Shown here: piece by piece, positions 1 to 7,726 of the stretch
How the letters are laid out: every line of letters begins with the position of its first letter
How positions within the stretch are numbered: position 1 is the stretch's first letter
DNA from: Kribbella antiqua
GTDB taxonomy: Bacteria > Actinomycetota > Actinomycetes > Propionibacteriales > Kribbellaceae
Direction: 5' to 3'
NCBI RefSeq assembly: GCF_004345665.1
Contig: NZ_SLWR01000008.1
Location: 62,001 to 126,000, forward strand
DNA: 64,000 bases
Translations under genes and position numbers: made by a program
The notes under the pieces: model-generated
Told to the model about the DNA's origin: nothing
Seen by the model: only the letters and a program-made list of their open reading frames with translations
Databases searched by the model: none

Positions 1-744
1 CAGGTCGAGGCGTTGCGCCGGACGTTTCTTACCGTAGCTAATCGCACGGACCTCCACCCCGCCGAGTTCCTTCAGATCGTCGATTCCCGCGGGCTGGGAC
101 ATCTGGTCGGACAAGGCGATACATTCCCGGCGGGCCGCGTCGCGCGCCACGGGATCCTGCTGGACATCGCGTTCGATCTCGTAAAGCGGAGTCGTCCGTT
201 CCTTGACGTCGATCGACTCGGCCGAGTGCACCTGCAGCTCGACCCGTTCGCCCCAGCTCCGCAGGAAGGCGTGCAGCCCTTTGTAGCGGCTACCTTCGAC
301 GTACGAATGGTGGGCGGAGTCCATCTGCCAGTGCTGCTGATTGAGTCGATCGATGGTTCTGACTGCTGCCCGCGTCAGCTCGTCCGGATGCTTCACCGCC
401 GCTGTGTAGCGCAGCACGTCCTCGGGCACCTGCTTGGTGCGTCGGTAATAGTCGGCGTACTTGACGAACTTCCGGGCAAGCGACTGTGGGGACTTCACTC
501 TGTTGGCCAGGTGGTATGGAGTGGCCTGGTCGCTCATGGCTGCAAGCATGCTGTCGGTGACCCGTTCCTCCACCGATGCGGCGCGGGCGAGCAGGGTCAG
601 GCTCTGGATGGTTGCTTGAGGGCCGTACTGGGCTGCGATCTCTGATTTTGTCGGGATGGCGTCGCCCCAGTCGAGCGGGCGGGTCGCGCTCAAGTGGGCG
701 TGTAGGTCGGCTGGTTCTGGGAGGTCTTGCAGACCGGGTGACAT
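1..744 (-). CDS. RelA/SpoT-like nucleotidyltransferase-domain protein (C-terminus beyond the left edge)
   Basis: The minus strand is open from ATG at 744 to the window edge: 248 codons, no stop seen. AGGGGG lies just upstream of the ATG. The order of motifs resembles the RelA/SpoT synthetase fold: a basic helix VKSPQSLARKF (about residues 77-87), DVLRYT, YKGLHAFLRS and then GERVELQVHSAES, followed by KE.TTPLYEIERD, which matches the Y.G.H...G...E.Q..T pattern of that family. The family makes or transfers pyrophosphate-type nucleotides (small alarmone synthetases) and also includes toxin domains. I cannot tell which applies. No HD hydrolase, TGS or ACT domain is visible in the part present. 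It is divergent from the sigma factor at 934. Fold moderately sure, activity unknown. Confidence 0.6.
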   Translation of the reverse strand, partial: MSPGLQDLPEPADLHAHLSATRPLDWGDAIPTKSEIAAQYGPQATIQSLTLLARAASVEERVTDSMLAAMSDQATPYHLANRVKSPQSLARKFVKYADYYRRTKQVPEDVLRYTAAVKHPDELTRAAVRTIDRLNQQHWQMDSAHHSYVEGSRYKGLHAFLRSWGERVELQVHSAESIDVKERTTPLYEIERDVQQDPVARDAARRECIALSDQMSQPAGIDDLKELGGVEVRAISYGKKRPAQRLDL

Positions 745-816
745 CGATCCCCCTGACTAGGTCGTTTCCTTGACCGTAGTTAGGTGGGGAGGGGTTGTGG
801 GGTGGTTTTGGGGATT

Positions 817-825
817 TGTGGATAA
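817..825 (-). other. Single DnaA-box-like 9-mer
   Basis: TGTGGATAA, the exact complement of TTATCCACA, lies in the intergenic region between the divergent genes starting at 744 and 934. Only one copy is present and no replication genes are nearby, so it could be chance or a single DnaA site. Confidence 0.25.
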
Positions 826-933
826 CTCTCTCGGGTGGGTTACGAAGTGGGGTGGGGCATGACTCGGTGGGGTGGGGGTCGTTGAAATGCGGGTAGGACC
901 CAACCGGGAGTGGGATTCGGGGGTAGACAGGGT

Positions 934-1446
934 ATGCCGACGATGACGGATGAGGTGGTGAGTTCGGCGCCGCCGGGGGATGGAGCCGGGTTCGTCGAGT
1001 GGGTGCGGCCTCATCTGCCGGCGATGGCGCGGTTGGCGGCGCGGCTTGCGGTGGGCGCGGACCGGGACGACATCGTCCAGGAGTCGCTGGCGCGGGCGTG
1101 GTCGAAGCGGAGTCAGTACGACGCCGATCGCGGTACGGCGTCCGCCTGGCTGCTGGCGATCACCGCGGACCAGGCCCGGAAGTCGGTACGGCGATTGCGG
1201 CCGGTCGCGGAGCTGGACGATCACGACGGGCCGGTGTCGCGGCCGGATCTGGATGCCCGGATGGACGTCGATCACGCGCTCGCCACGTTGTCGGCCCGGC
1301 AACGCCTTGCCGTGGACTGCTACTACTTCGCCGACCTGTCGATCGCCGATACGGCCGCGGTGATGGGCTGCTCCGAAGGCACCGTCAAGTCCACCCTGTC
1401 CGACGCGCGGGCCCGCCTGCGCACGCTGCTGGAGGTCACCGAATGA
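934..1446 (+). CDS. ECF-type RNA polymerase sigma factor
   Basis: A 170-residue sigma-70 family protein. Region 2 spans about residues 18-80 (RDDIVQESLARAWSKRSQYDADRG, then TASAWLLAITADQARK). Region 4 spans about 110-165 (LSARQRLAVDCYYFADLSI, then IADTAAVMGCSEGTVKS, the helix-turn-helix). There is no region 1 or 3, so it is an extracytoplasmic-function sigma factor directing RNA polymerase to a small regulon. GTG at 910 and ATG at 943 are alternative starts. I chose ATG 934 because a G-rich run (919-923) sits at a usable distance. The stop overlaps the next start by 4 bases (ATGA at 1443), so the downstream membrane protein is translationally coupled and is its likely regulator. Confidence 0.88.
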   Translation: MPTMTDEVVSSAPPGDGAGFVEWVRPHLPAMARLAARLAVGADRDDIVQESLARAWSKRSQYDADRGTASAWLLAITADQARKSVRRLRPVAELDDHDGPVSRPDLDARMDVDHALATLSARQRLAVDCYYFADLSIADTAAVMGCSEGTVKSTLSDARARLRTLLEVTE

Positions 1447-2501
1447 ACCCGACCGACGAGGTCGACGAGCTGCTGACGCGCGCCGGCGCACGGTGGCGCG
1501 CGGACCAGCCCTCAGCGCCCGAACCAGACCTGGACCATATTCTCGGCGGCCACCGGCGCCCGCGGCGCTGGGTGCCGGCCCTGGCCGCCGCCAGCGTCGC
1601 CGCGATCGCCGCCGCGGCGCTCATCGTCCTGCCCGATGGCGGTAAGGAGCCGCTCGCCGGAACGTCGCAGTCAGTTGCTGAAAGCAAGCAACCCGCGAGT
1701 GCCCAAGGCGAGCAGGCGAATGATGATCTGCTCATCCGCCCCGGTGACAAAGTGCAGGTCAGCGGTCAGGTGATCGCCGCGCCAGGGAAGGCGCCTGTGT
1801 TCTGTCCGCCGCTGCCGACGCCATCGATCGGCTACCTCCCGGGCAAGGAACCCGCACCGACCTGTGCCGCCGACTTCGCGGTGACGTTGAAGGGCGTCGA
1901 CCTCGACAAGCTGACCGGCGTCAAGATGACGAGGGGCGTGCGTACCGGCACCGCCACGCTGATCGGGACCTGGGGTGATCAGAGCATCGACGTCCAGGAG
2001 CAGAAGGCGCCTGCGGCTCCGGTCGGACTGGAGTGGCCGCCGCTGCCGTGCGCGGCACCGACGGGCGGCTGGGTGTCGAAGCCGAACAACGTCAACTCCG
2101 CCGCGGTGACCGCCTTCATGGACGCTCACGCGGATCAGCTCTTCGGGCCGGTCCTGTTCCACCCGAAGGGACACGGACGCAACGCCCCCGTGGTCACGAT
2201 GATCGGCGTCGCCCACGGTGACCTCGCGACGCTGAAAGCCGCGTTCGAGAAGGTGTACGACGGCAACCTGTGCGTGGCACCGGTCCTGCTGAGCCGGGCC
2301 GATATCGAGCGGATCAGTCAGGCAGTCGGACAACTCATGTCGCGTCAGGAACTTGGTATCTGGAGCGCGGGTGGTTCCGCGATAGACGGTGGCCCGGTCG
2401 ACGTCAGCCTGCTGGCCTACACCGAGCAAGTGAAGGCCGCGCTCGCTCCGATCGGCCTCGATCTTCTGAAGGTGGAGCCGGCCGTCAAACCAGTCCGCTG
2501 A
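1443..2501 (+). CDS. Single-pass membrane protein, probable anti-sigma-type partner
   Basis: 352 residues. An N-terminal cytoplasmic part of about 35 residues precedes one membrane segment (about residues 41-61, WVPALAAASVAAIAAAALIV), leaving an extracytoplasmic region of about 290 residues with six cysteines in the exported part. Coupling to the sigma gene through an ATGA overlap is the main argument for an anti-sigma or sensor role. The usual zinc-binding HxxxCxxC motif of ZAS anti-sigma factors is absent. The exported part matches nothing I recognise. It could instead be simply a target of the sigma factor. It ends 3 bases before the convergent hydrolase. Confidence 0.65.
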   Translation: MNPTDEVDELLTRAGARWRADQPSAPEPDLDHILGGHRRPRRWVPALAAASVAAIAAAALIVLPDGGKEPLAGTSQSVAESKQPASAQGEQANDDLLIRPGDKVQVSGQVIAAPGKAPVFCPPLPTPSIGYLPGKEPAPTCAADFAVTLKGVDLDKLTGVKMTRGVRTGTATLIGTWGDQSIDVQEQKAPAAPVGLEWPPLPCAAPTGGWVSKPNNVNSAAVTAFMDAHADQLFGPVLFHPKGHGRNAPVVTMIGVAHGDLATLKAAFEKVYDGNLCVAPVLLSRADIERISQAVGQLMSRQELGIWSAGGSAIDGGPVDVSLLAYTEQVKAALAPIGLDLLKVEPAVKPVR

Positions 2502-2504
2502 GGC

Positions 2505-3386
2505 CTACTCGACGAATTGGTTGAAGCGGTCGACGTCGTGGAAGAAGTCGACCAGCAACCGGGCCGTGGCGGCAGGCTGTTCGATCGCAGGGGAGTGGGC
2601 GGCATCCGGCACCACCTGGGCCTCGACGCCCAGCATGTCGGCCATCGCGCGCTGCACCGGGATCGGCCAGCCGTCGTCCGCCTCGCCGTACACCACCTGC
2701 GTGCGTACGCCGGACTTCGCCAGCCGTTCGGTCTTGTCCTCCGCGTCCATCAGCCGGCGGGTGATCGCGGCGAGGCTCGCCGGCACGTTCCCGGTGAACC
2801 GCTTCCGCAGGAAGGCCGCGATGTCCTCCGCCGGCGCCACGTACGCAGGCGCCTTGCTGTCGTGCTCCAGCTTCAGGTCGTACACCTGCTCGATCGGCAG
2901 GTTGTCCAGCCCGAAAGCCAGCATCTGCAGCGCCTGCCGCTTCACGTCGTCGGTGAACGCGCCAGGCCCCGAGCACAGCAGCGTGATCGTGGAGAACACC
3001 GACGGGTCGGTCAGCACCGCCTCCCGCGCCACCAGCCCACCGAACGAGTGTCCGACCAGCTGGCTGTAGCCGCCGAGCGCCTTGCTCATAGCCACCACGT
3101 CCGCACCCAGCTCTTCCAGCGTGTACGCCGATGGCTCGGCGGGCCCCGCTGTCTCGTACTGACCACGCTGGTCCACCGCAACCGTCCGCCAGCCGTAGCG
3201 GCACAGGTGGTCCACCAGCGGAGTGAAGTCCTCCTTGCTGCCAGTCCACCCAGGCACGAGCAGTACGGTGCCAAGCGGCGTACCGAGCTCGGGCACTGCC
3301 ATCAAGGTGGCAAACGAACCACGGTCGGTCTCGAGGGTCGCGGGGTGAACCCCGTCGGGCAGCGTCAGCGTGCGCGGCGTACTCAC
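2505..3386 (-). CDS. Alpha/beta-hydrolase fold protein
   Basis: 293 residues of normal length for the fold. Seen: VPGWTGS (oxyanion region, about residues 44-50), the nucleophile elbow GHSFGG (Ser about 114), acid in YGEADDGWPIP, and the catalytic His in PDAAHSP (about 264). It is probably a cytoplasmic esterase, peroxidase or C-C hydrolase. The substrate cannot be told. The start is GTG at 3386, with a TACCCT hexamer about 8 bases upstream that would fit a leaderless transcript. It lies 19 bases downstream of a decayed transporter gene on the same strand and is probably expressed alone. Confidence 0.85.
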   Translation of the reverse strand: MSTPRTLTLPDGVHPATLETDRGSFATLMAVPELGTPLGTVLLVPGWTGSKEDFTPLVDHLCRYGWRTVAVDQRGQYETAGPAEPSAYTLEELGADVVAMSKALGGYSQLVGHSFGGLVAREAVLTDPSVFSTITLLCSGPGAFTDDVKRQALQMLAFGLDNLPIEQVYDLKLEHDSKAPAYVAPAEDIAAFLRKRFTGNVPASLAAITRRLMDAEDKTERLAKSGVRTQVVYGEADDGWPIPVQRAMADMLGVEAQVVPDAAHSPAIEQPAATARLLVDFFHDVDRFNQFVE

Positions 3387-3405
3387 AAGTAAAGAGGGTA
3401 GCGGC

Positions 3406-3742
3406 TCAGTCCGTACCTACCAGTGCGGCTGTGGCCACGGCGAGCAGAACGACGATCCCGGCGCACACCACAGCAGCCAGCTGGACTCCGTTCGTGTAGG
3501 CATCACGAGCCAGCACCAGCAGCTCCCGCCCCGCCGGAAGGGGAGAAGCCGTACACGTCAATGATCCAGAGCAGTTGGGACGAGCTGGGCGCCAGGTCGG
3601 CGCTGAGCGCCGGCGCCGCGAGGTGCAGCACGGTCCCATCGATGCCGATCAAGATGGTCGGCAGCGCGAGGGCCGCGAGCCCGAACCACTCGCGCCGCCC
3701 GGCCCTCGCCTGAGTCGTCACCGTCGAAGTCATGCCCAACAT
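3406..3742 (-). pseudogene. Remnant of a DHA2-family (14-TM) MFS transporter with internal deletion
   Basis: Starting at 3742 (or ATG 3733), about 65 residues read as a normal DHA2 transporter N-terminus: first membrane helix (LALPTILIGIDGTVLHLAAP) and the family signature LLWIIDVYGF. The reading then jumps, in another frame, to a normal C-terminus (LARDAYTNGVQLAAVVCAGI and last helix) stopping at 3406. The intact paralogue at 45179-46624 has the same two ends (QLWILDVYGF and ARDAFTDGLHVAAAI) separated by roughly 1.2 kb. About 12 helices are therefore missing and the join near 3545 is out of frame. Not functional as a transporter. Very few residues around the junction are ambiguous. Confidence 0.85.
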
Positions 3743-3807
3743 GCTGAAAGTTAAAGGATAGTTGAAGTCAACAGGTCGCCCGCCGCGACCTTGCGGGCCG
3801 GGTGCGG

Positions 3808-3822
3808 CACAATGGCCGGGTG
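3808..3822 (+). promoter_or_regulatory. Putative leaderless promoter -10 of the ParA-like gene
   Basis: CACAAT at 3808-3813 ends 6 bases before the GTG start at 3820, leaving no room for a ribosome binding site. This spacing is that of a -10 box whose transcript begins at the start codon. Confidence 0.45.
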
Positions 3823-4569
3823 CCTCGCACTCTGGCGGTTGCCAATCAGAAAGGCGGCGTGGCCAAGACGACCACTGTCGCGACGCTCGGCGCTGCGTTG
3901 GCCGAGCTCGGTCAGCGCGTGCTGCTGGTGGATCTGGACCCGCAGGCCTGCCTGACGTTCTCGGTCGGTATCGACCCCGAGGACCTGGACAAATCGATCC
4001 ACCACGTCCTGCTCGGCGGCGTGAAAGCGCGTGACGTGCTGATCGACTTCGAAGACGGGCCCGATCTGCTCCCGGCGACGATCGAGCTGGCCACGGCGGA
4101 GGTACAGCTGGCGCAGGAGAGCGGCCCGGAACAGGTGCTGCGAACCGCCCTGCGTCCGCTGCGATCGTCGTACGACTGGATCGTCGTCGACTGCCCACCG
4201 ACGCTCGGGCTGCTGACAGTGAACGGGCTGTCCGCGGCGTCCGACGTACTGATTCCCTTGCAGTGCGAGACGCTGGCACATCGTGGCGTAGGGCAACTAC
4301 TTGACACGATTCACGACGTCCAGCGGCTGACGAACCCGGGCCTGCGGGTGCTCGGCGTACTGCCGACCCTGTACGACGGCCGGACGACGCACGCCCGGGC
4401 GGTGCTCGAGACCATCGCGGACACGTACGACCTCGACGTACTGGAGCCGGCGATCCCGAAGTCGATCCGGTTCGCGGAGGCGCCGGCGATCGGGGACACG
4501 ATCCTGAGCACGTCGCCGGCCTCGCCCGGTGCGAAGGCCTACCGGGCGCTGGCCGGCGCGCTGCTCTGA
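3820..4569 (+). CDS. ParA/Soj-family chromosome-partitioning-type ATPase
   Basis: 249 residues. The deviant Walker A box is KGGVAKTTT (about residues 11-19, signature lysine first), Walker A' is LLVDLDPQ (about 40-47), and Walker B is WIVVDCPPTLG (about 122-132). This defines a MinD/ParA ATPase dimerising on ATP. No ParB gene or parS-like cluster is adjacent, so it is an orphan paralogue rather than the main segregation ATPase. A soj-type gene beside the DEAD-box helicase is also recalled in Mycobacterium (Rv3213c region). GTG 3820 gives the typical VPRTLAVANQKGG start; GTG 3802 would only add an unconserved extension. Its stop abuts the convergent DUF4349 stop directly. Confidence 0.88.
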   Translation: MPRTLAVANQKGGVAKTTTVATLGAALAELGQRVLLVDLDPQACLTFSVGIDPEDLDKSIHHVLLGGVKARDVLIDFEDGPDLLPATIELATAEVQLAQESGPEQVLRTALRPLRSSYDWIVVDCPPTLGLLTVNGLSAASDVLIPLQCETLAHRGVGQLLDTIHDVQRLTNPGLRVLGVLPTLYDGRTTHARAVLETIADTYDLDVLEPAIPKSIRFAEAPAIGDTILSTSPASPGAKAYRALAGALL

Positions 4570-5508
4570 CTACTTGCCGTCCGGGGGCGGCGTGGACGCC
4601 GTGGCAGTAGCGGTGGCGGGAGCCGGTGTCATCGCCGGCTGACGACGCAGACGGTTCCGGAACTTCCACAGCGGTACGACGATCAGCGCGAGCAGTACCG
4701 CGAACGGCAGAATCGCGCCGACCGCGGTCGCCAGCGCGGCGAATGTCGCGGTGAACGCGTCCCAGCCGCCCTTCAACCCGGCGACGAACCCGCGGTCCGG
4801 GTCCTTCTTGACCGGCGCCTCGCCCTTCTCGGCGATCGTGAGCGCGAGCGTGGCCAGCTCGGTCTGCAGCGCGAGGTTCTTCTGCTTGGCCAGCAGGGAT
4901 TCGAGGTCGGCCTCGCGCCGGGTCAGCTCGGTCTCCACCGAGACGATCTCGCCGATGGTGTTGGCTTTGGTCATCAGGGCGCGCATCCGCGCGAGGCTGG
5001 CGCGCTGCGAGGCGATCCGGCTCTCCACGTCGACGACCTGTTCGGTGACGTCGGTGGACTCCTGGTGGATCTGGGTCCGCTTGCCGAGCTCGGACAGCCG
5101 CTGAATGGCGGTCTCGTACGACGCTGTCGGCACTTTGAGCACAAGGTTCACCCGGGTGATCCGGCCCTCGTCGTTGCTGCCGGTGTCCTCGGACGCGATC
5201 TGTCCCCTGAGGCCGGAGACGGCGGTGATCACCTTCTGCCGCGTACCGTCCACGTCGTCGGCCTCGAGGGTGAGCGATCCGGTCTTGATGATCGCCCGGG
5301 TCACCGTCGGCTCCGCCTGCGGCTTGTTCTGTGACTGCGGTGCGCCGCCGGTCGAGCTGCCGTCGGCCGCCTCACCCGAGTCCTGCTTCTGCACCGGCGC
5401 GGCCGCTCCGGAGCTCGAACCACTACTCGAACCACTCGCCCCGCAGCCCGCCAGCAGCGCCACTCCCAGCAGCGCTACCCCCGCAACGGCGCCTCTGATC
5501 CGCCTCAT
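4570..5508 (-). CDS. DUF4349-domain lipoprotein
   Basis: 312 residues. N-terminal lipoprotein signal ends in a LLAGC lipobox (Cys about residue 21), followed by a Ser/Gly/Ala-rich linker. The DUF4349 domain starts at about residue 67 (TRAIIKTGSLTLEADD) and contains a long coiled coil (about 150-215: ESRIASQRASLARMRALMTK and onward). A membrane helix follows near 255-280 (ILPFAVLLALIVVPLWKF) with a short basic/Thr-Ala-rich tail inside. It is probably anchored at both ends on the outer face of the membrane. Function of the family is unknown. ATG 5508 is preferred to upstream starts because GAGAGAGGGG precedes it and the signal peptide begins there. Confidence 0.85.
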   Translation of the reverse strand: MRRIRGAVAGVALLGVALLAGCGASGSSSGSSSGAAAPVQKQDSGEAADGSSTGGAPQSQNKPQAEPTVTRAIIKTGSLTLEADDVDGTRQKVITAVSGLRGQIASEDTGSNDEGRITRVNLVLKVPTASYETAIQRLSELGKRTQIHQESTDVTEQVVDVESRIASQRASLARMRALMTKANTIGEIVSVETELTRREADLESLLAKQKNLALQTELATLALTIAEKGEAPVKKDPDRGFVAGLKGGWDAFTATFAALATAVGAILPFAVLLALIVVPLWKFRNRLRRQPAMTPAPATATATASTPPPDGK

Positions 5509-5609
5509 CGCACGTACCCCTCTCTCGTGGTTACCGCTAGGACGGCCCACGAGAGGCGGGGTGTTGCAGGCTCAGATCACCTTTCAGCCACGGTCAGGCG
5601 ACAGGCAGA

Positions 5610-7451
5610 TCACTCCGGCGCGGTGAACGTCGGGATGGTCGGACTCGTGCCAGGCTCCGGCGCCTTCGCCGCCTCGGCGGTCTTCGGCTCAGCGGTCTTC
5701 GGCTCGGCGGTCTTCCGGGTCCGCGTGCGCTTCACCGGCGCCTCCGCAGCCGCGTCACCAGCTCCAGCCGCGTCGCCGGCCTCGGCGTCCACGGCTTCGG
5801 CCCGCTTCCGGGTCCGCGTGCGCTTGACCGGCGCTTCAGCCGCCGTATCGCCGGCGTCGTCGGCGGCGGGCTCGGCCTGCTTGCGGGTTCGCGTGCGCTT
5901 CACCGGCTTCTCGGCCGGCTCTTCCGCGGGAGCTTCCACCGCGGCAGGTTCAGCGGTCTCGACTGCGGTCTCCTGCGACACGGACTTCCGGGTGCGGGTG
6001 CGCTTGCGGGCCTTGCGTGGTGCCTCGGCGGCCTCGGTCGAGGACTCCTCGGTCGGCGGGACCTGGGTCTTGGTGGTGACATCGGACTCGGACTTCTGCT
6101 CGACCCCTTCGACCACCTGCCCGGAACGCGTCCGCTTGCGGGTCCGGTTCCGGTTCCGCGCCGTACGTTCCTCGCCGCCGGATTCGGTTCGCCCCTCTTC
6201 GGTACGGCGTGCCGGCCGCTCCTCGCGGACCTCGCGAACAGGCTTGATCCGGCCCTTGGCCTCGCTCGGGATGCCGAGGTCGTGGTACAGCTCGGGCGAC
6301 GTCGAGTAGATCTCCTGCGGCTCGTCGTACGGGAGATCGAGCGCCTTGTTGATCGTCTTCCACCGGGTCACGTCCGGCCAGTCGACGAAGGTGACCGCGA
6401 TCCCGCTCGCACCCGCGCGCCCGGTCCGGCCGATCCGGTGGATGTAGGCCTTCTCGTCCTCGGGGCAGGTGTTGTTGATGACGTGCGTCACGCCCTCGAC
6501 GTCGATGCCGCGGGCCGCCACATCGGTACAGATCAGTACGTCGATCTTGTCGCCGCGGAACCGCATCAGCGCGCGCTCGCGGGCCTGCTGGTTCAGGTCG
6601 CCGTGGATCGCGGCCGCCTTGAACCCACGGTCGGCCAGGTCGTCGGTGAGCCGGGACGCCTCGCGCTTGGTGCGGCAGAAGATCATCACCCGGCCGCGGT
6701 CCTCGGCCTGCAGGATCCGCGCCACCACCTCGGGCTTGTCCAGCTCGTGCGCCCGGTAGACGAACTGTGCCGTGGTCGGCACCATCTCGGTGTCCTCGTG
6801 CGACTCCGCCCGGATGTTCAGCGGGTGCCGCATGTGGGTGCGGGCCAGCGCGATCACGGCCGACGGCATCGTTGCCGAGAACAACATCGTCTGGCGCAGC
6901 TCGGGTGTCTTGCGCAGAATGCGTTCCACGTCGGGCAGGAAGCCGAGGTCGAGCATCTCGTCGGCCTCGTCCAGCACCAGCACCTTGATGTGGCTCAGGT
7001 CGAGCACGCCCCGGTTGGCCAGGTCCAGCAGGCGTCCCGGGGTGCCGACGACGACGTCGACGCCCGTCTTCAGCGCGTCCAGCTGCGGCTCGTACGCCAC
7101 CCCGCCGTACACGGTCAGGATCCGGACGGTGCGGACGGTGGACGCGGTCGACAGGTCCTTGGCGACCTGGATGGTCAACTCGCGGGTCGGCGTGACGACC
7201 AGCGCCTGCGGCTTGCCGGGCGCGGCGAGTTCCTCGTAGTCGGCCTCACCGGGGGAGATGGTGCGCTGCAGCAACGGAATGCCGAAGCCGAGCGTCTTGC
7301 CGGTCCCGGTCCGGGCCTGGCCGATCAGGTCGGTGCCCATCAGGGCGATGGGGAGCGTCATTTCCTGGATCGGAAACGGCTCCACGATGTTGACGCGGTC
7401 GAGCGCGTCGCAGATCTCGGGCAGCACGCCGAGCTCTCGGAAGGTGGTCAG
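5610..7451 (-). CDS. DEAD-box ATP-dependent RNA helicase with basic repeat tail, probable CTG start
   Basis: About 613 residues if started at CTG 7451. Helicase motifs in order: FPIQ (Q motif), ARTGTGKT (motif I), PTRELTIQ (Ia), TPGRLLDL (Ib), VLDEADEMLD (II), SATMPS (III), then MIFCRTKREA, TDVAARGID (V) and HRIGRTGRAG (VI). It unwinds RNA in ribosome assembly or mRNA turnover. From about residue 430 the protein is low complexity, alternating acidic/Ala-Pro stretches with KRTRTRK-type basic blocks (at least five), a likely RNA-binding tail. The first canonical start is GTG 7427, but the conserved Q-motif aromatic (TFRELG) lies upstream of it, in frame, before the stop at 7466. CTG 7451 (with AGAGG upstream) or ATC 7457 is therefore the more likely start. 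Confidence 0.9.
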   Translation of the reverse strand: MTTFRELGVLPEICDALDRVNIVEPFPIQEMTLPIALMGTDLIGQARTGTGKTLGFGIPLLQRTISPGEADYEELAAPGKPQALVVTPTRELTIQVAKDLSTASTVRTVRILTVYGGVAYEPQLDALKTGVDVVVGTPGRLLDLANRGVLDLSHIKVLVLDEADEMLDLGFLPDVERILRKTPELRQTMLFSATMPSAVIALARTHMRHPLNIRAESHEDTEMVPTTAQFVYRAHELDKPEVVARILQAEDRGRVMIFCRTKREASRLTDDLADRGFKAAAIHGDLNQQARERALMRFRGDKIDVLICTDVAARGIDVEGVTHVINNTCPEDEKAYIHRIGRTGRAGASGIAVTFVDWPDVTRWKTINKALDLPYDEPQEIYSTSPELYHDLGIPSEAKGRIKPVREVREERPARRTEEGRTESGGEERTARNRNRTRKRTRSGQVVEGVEQKSESDVTTKTQVPPTEESSTEAAEAPRKARKRTRTRKSVSQETAVETAEPAAVEAPAEEPAEKPVKRTRTRKQAEPAADDAGDTAAEAPVKRTRTRKRAEAVDAEAGDAAGAGDAAAEAPVKRTRTRKTAEPKTAEPKTAEAAKAPEPGTSPTIPTFTAPE

Positions 7452-7640
7452 GCTGATCGCCTCTCACATGCTTGGTACGGACAGTTGCATCAGTGGCCGG
7501 GCGCCTGAGGCTTTTCAGCCCCCTCTGTGAGGCGCGGGGACACTGTGCAAGCACCTCGCACCAGCTTGCCCATGTGGGCGCGTCACCGGCGAATCGCTCA
7601 CCAGTGTAACCGCACAAGCTGTCAACGCCGCTTCGTGTGG

Positions 7641-7694
7641 TTTGCGCCACTCCCGGTGGGTGGTCTGCGGCGTCCCAGTGCGCTTTGCGCCACT
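7641..7694. repeat. 11-bp direct repeat upstream of the MiaE-like gene
   Basis: TTTGCGCCACT occurs at 7641-7651 and again at 7684-7694, a 43-base period (four helical turns). It sits in the divergent intergenic region between the helicase and the gene at 7724. It is a possible regulator-binding pair. Confidence 0.35.
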
Positions 7695-7710
7695 GGCGCC
7701 GGTGTGCCGA

Positions 7711-7726
7711 TAAGGTGCCGGGCATG
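7711..7726 (+). promoter_or_regulatory. Putative leaderless promoter -10
   Basis: TAAGGT at 7711-7716 fits TANNNT and ends 7 bases before the ATG at 7724. No Shine-Dalgarno sequence is present between them. Confidence 0.45.

Noticed and set aside
757..1491. Minus-strand 244-codon frame across the sigma factor
   Set aside because: It is antisense to a clear sigma-70 gene, has Arg/Pro/His-rich low-complexity sequence and no family features.
3820..4569. ParA gene as a plasmid or main chromosome partition locus
   Set aside because: No ParB or parS sites are adjacent, and the neighbours are chromosomal housekeeping genes.
3503..4669. Minus-strand 388-codon frame across the ParA gene
   Set aside because: Only its last 80 codons are meaningful (the MFS remnant start). 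The rest is antisense to ParA and Arg-rich.
5610..6170. Short regularly spaced repeats that might suggest a CRISPR array
   Set aside because: They are in frame and encode the KRTRTRK tail of the helicase; spacing is irregular and they are imperfect.
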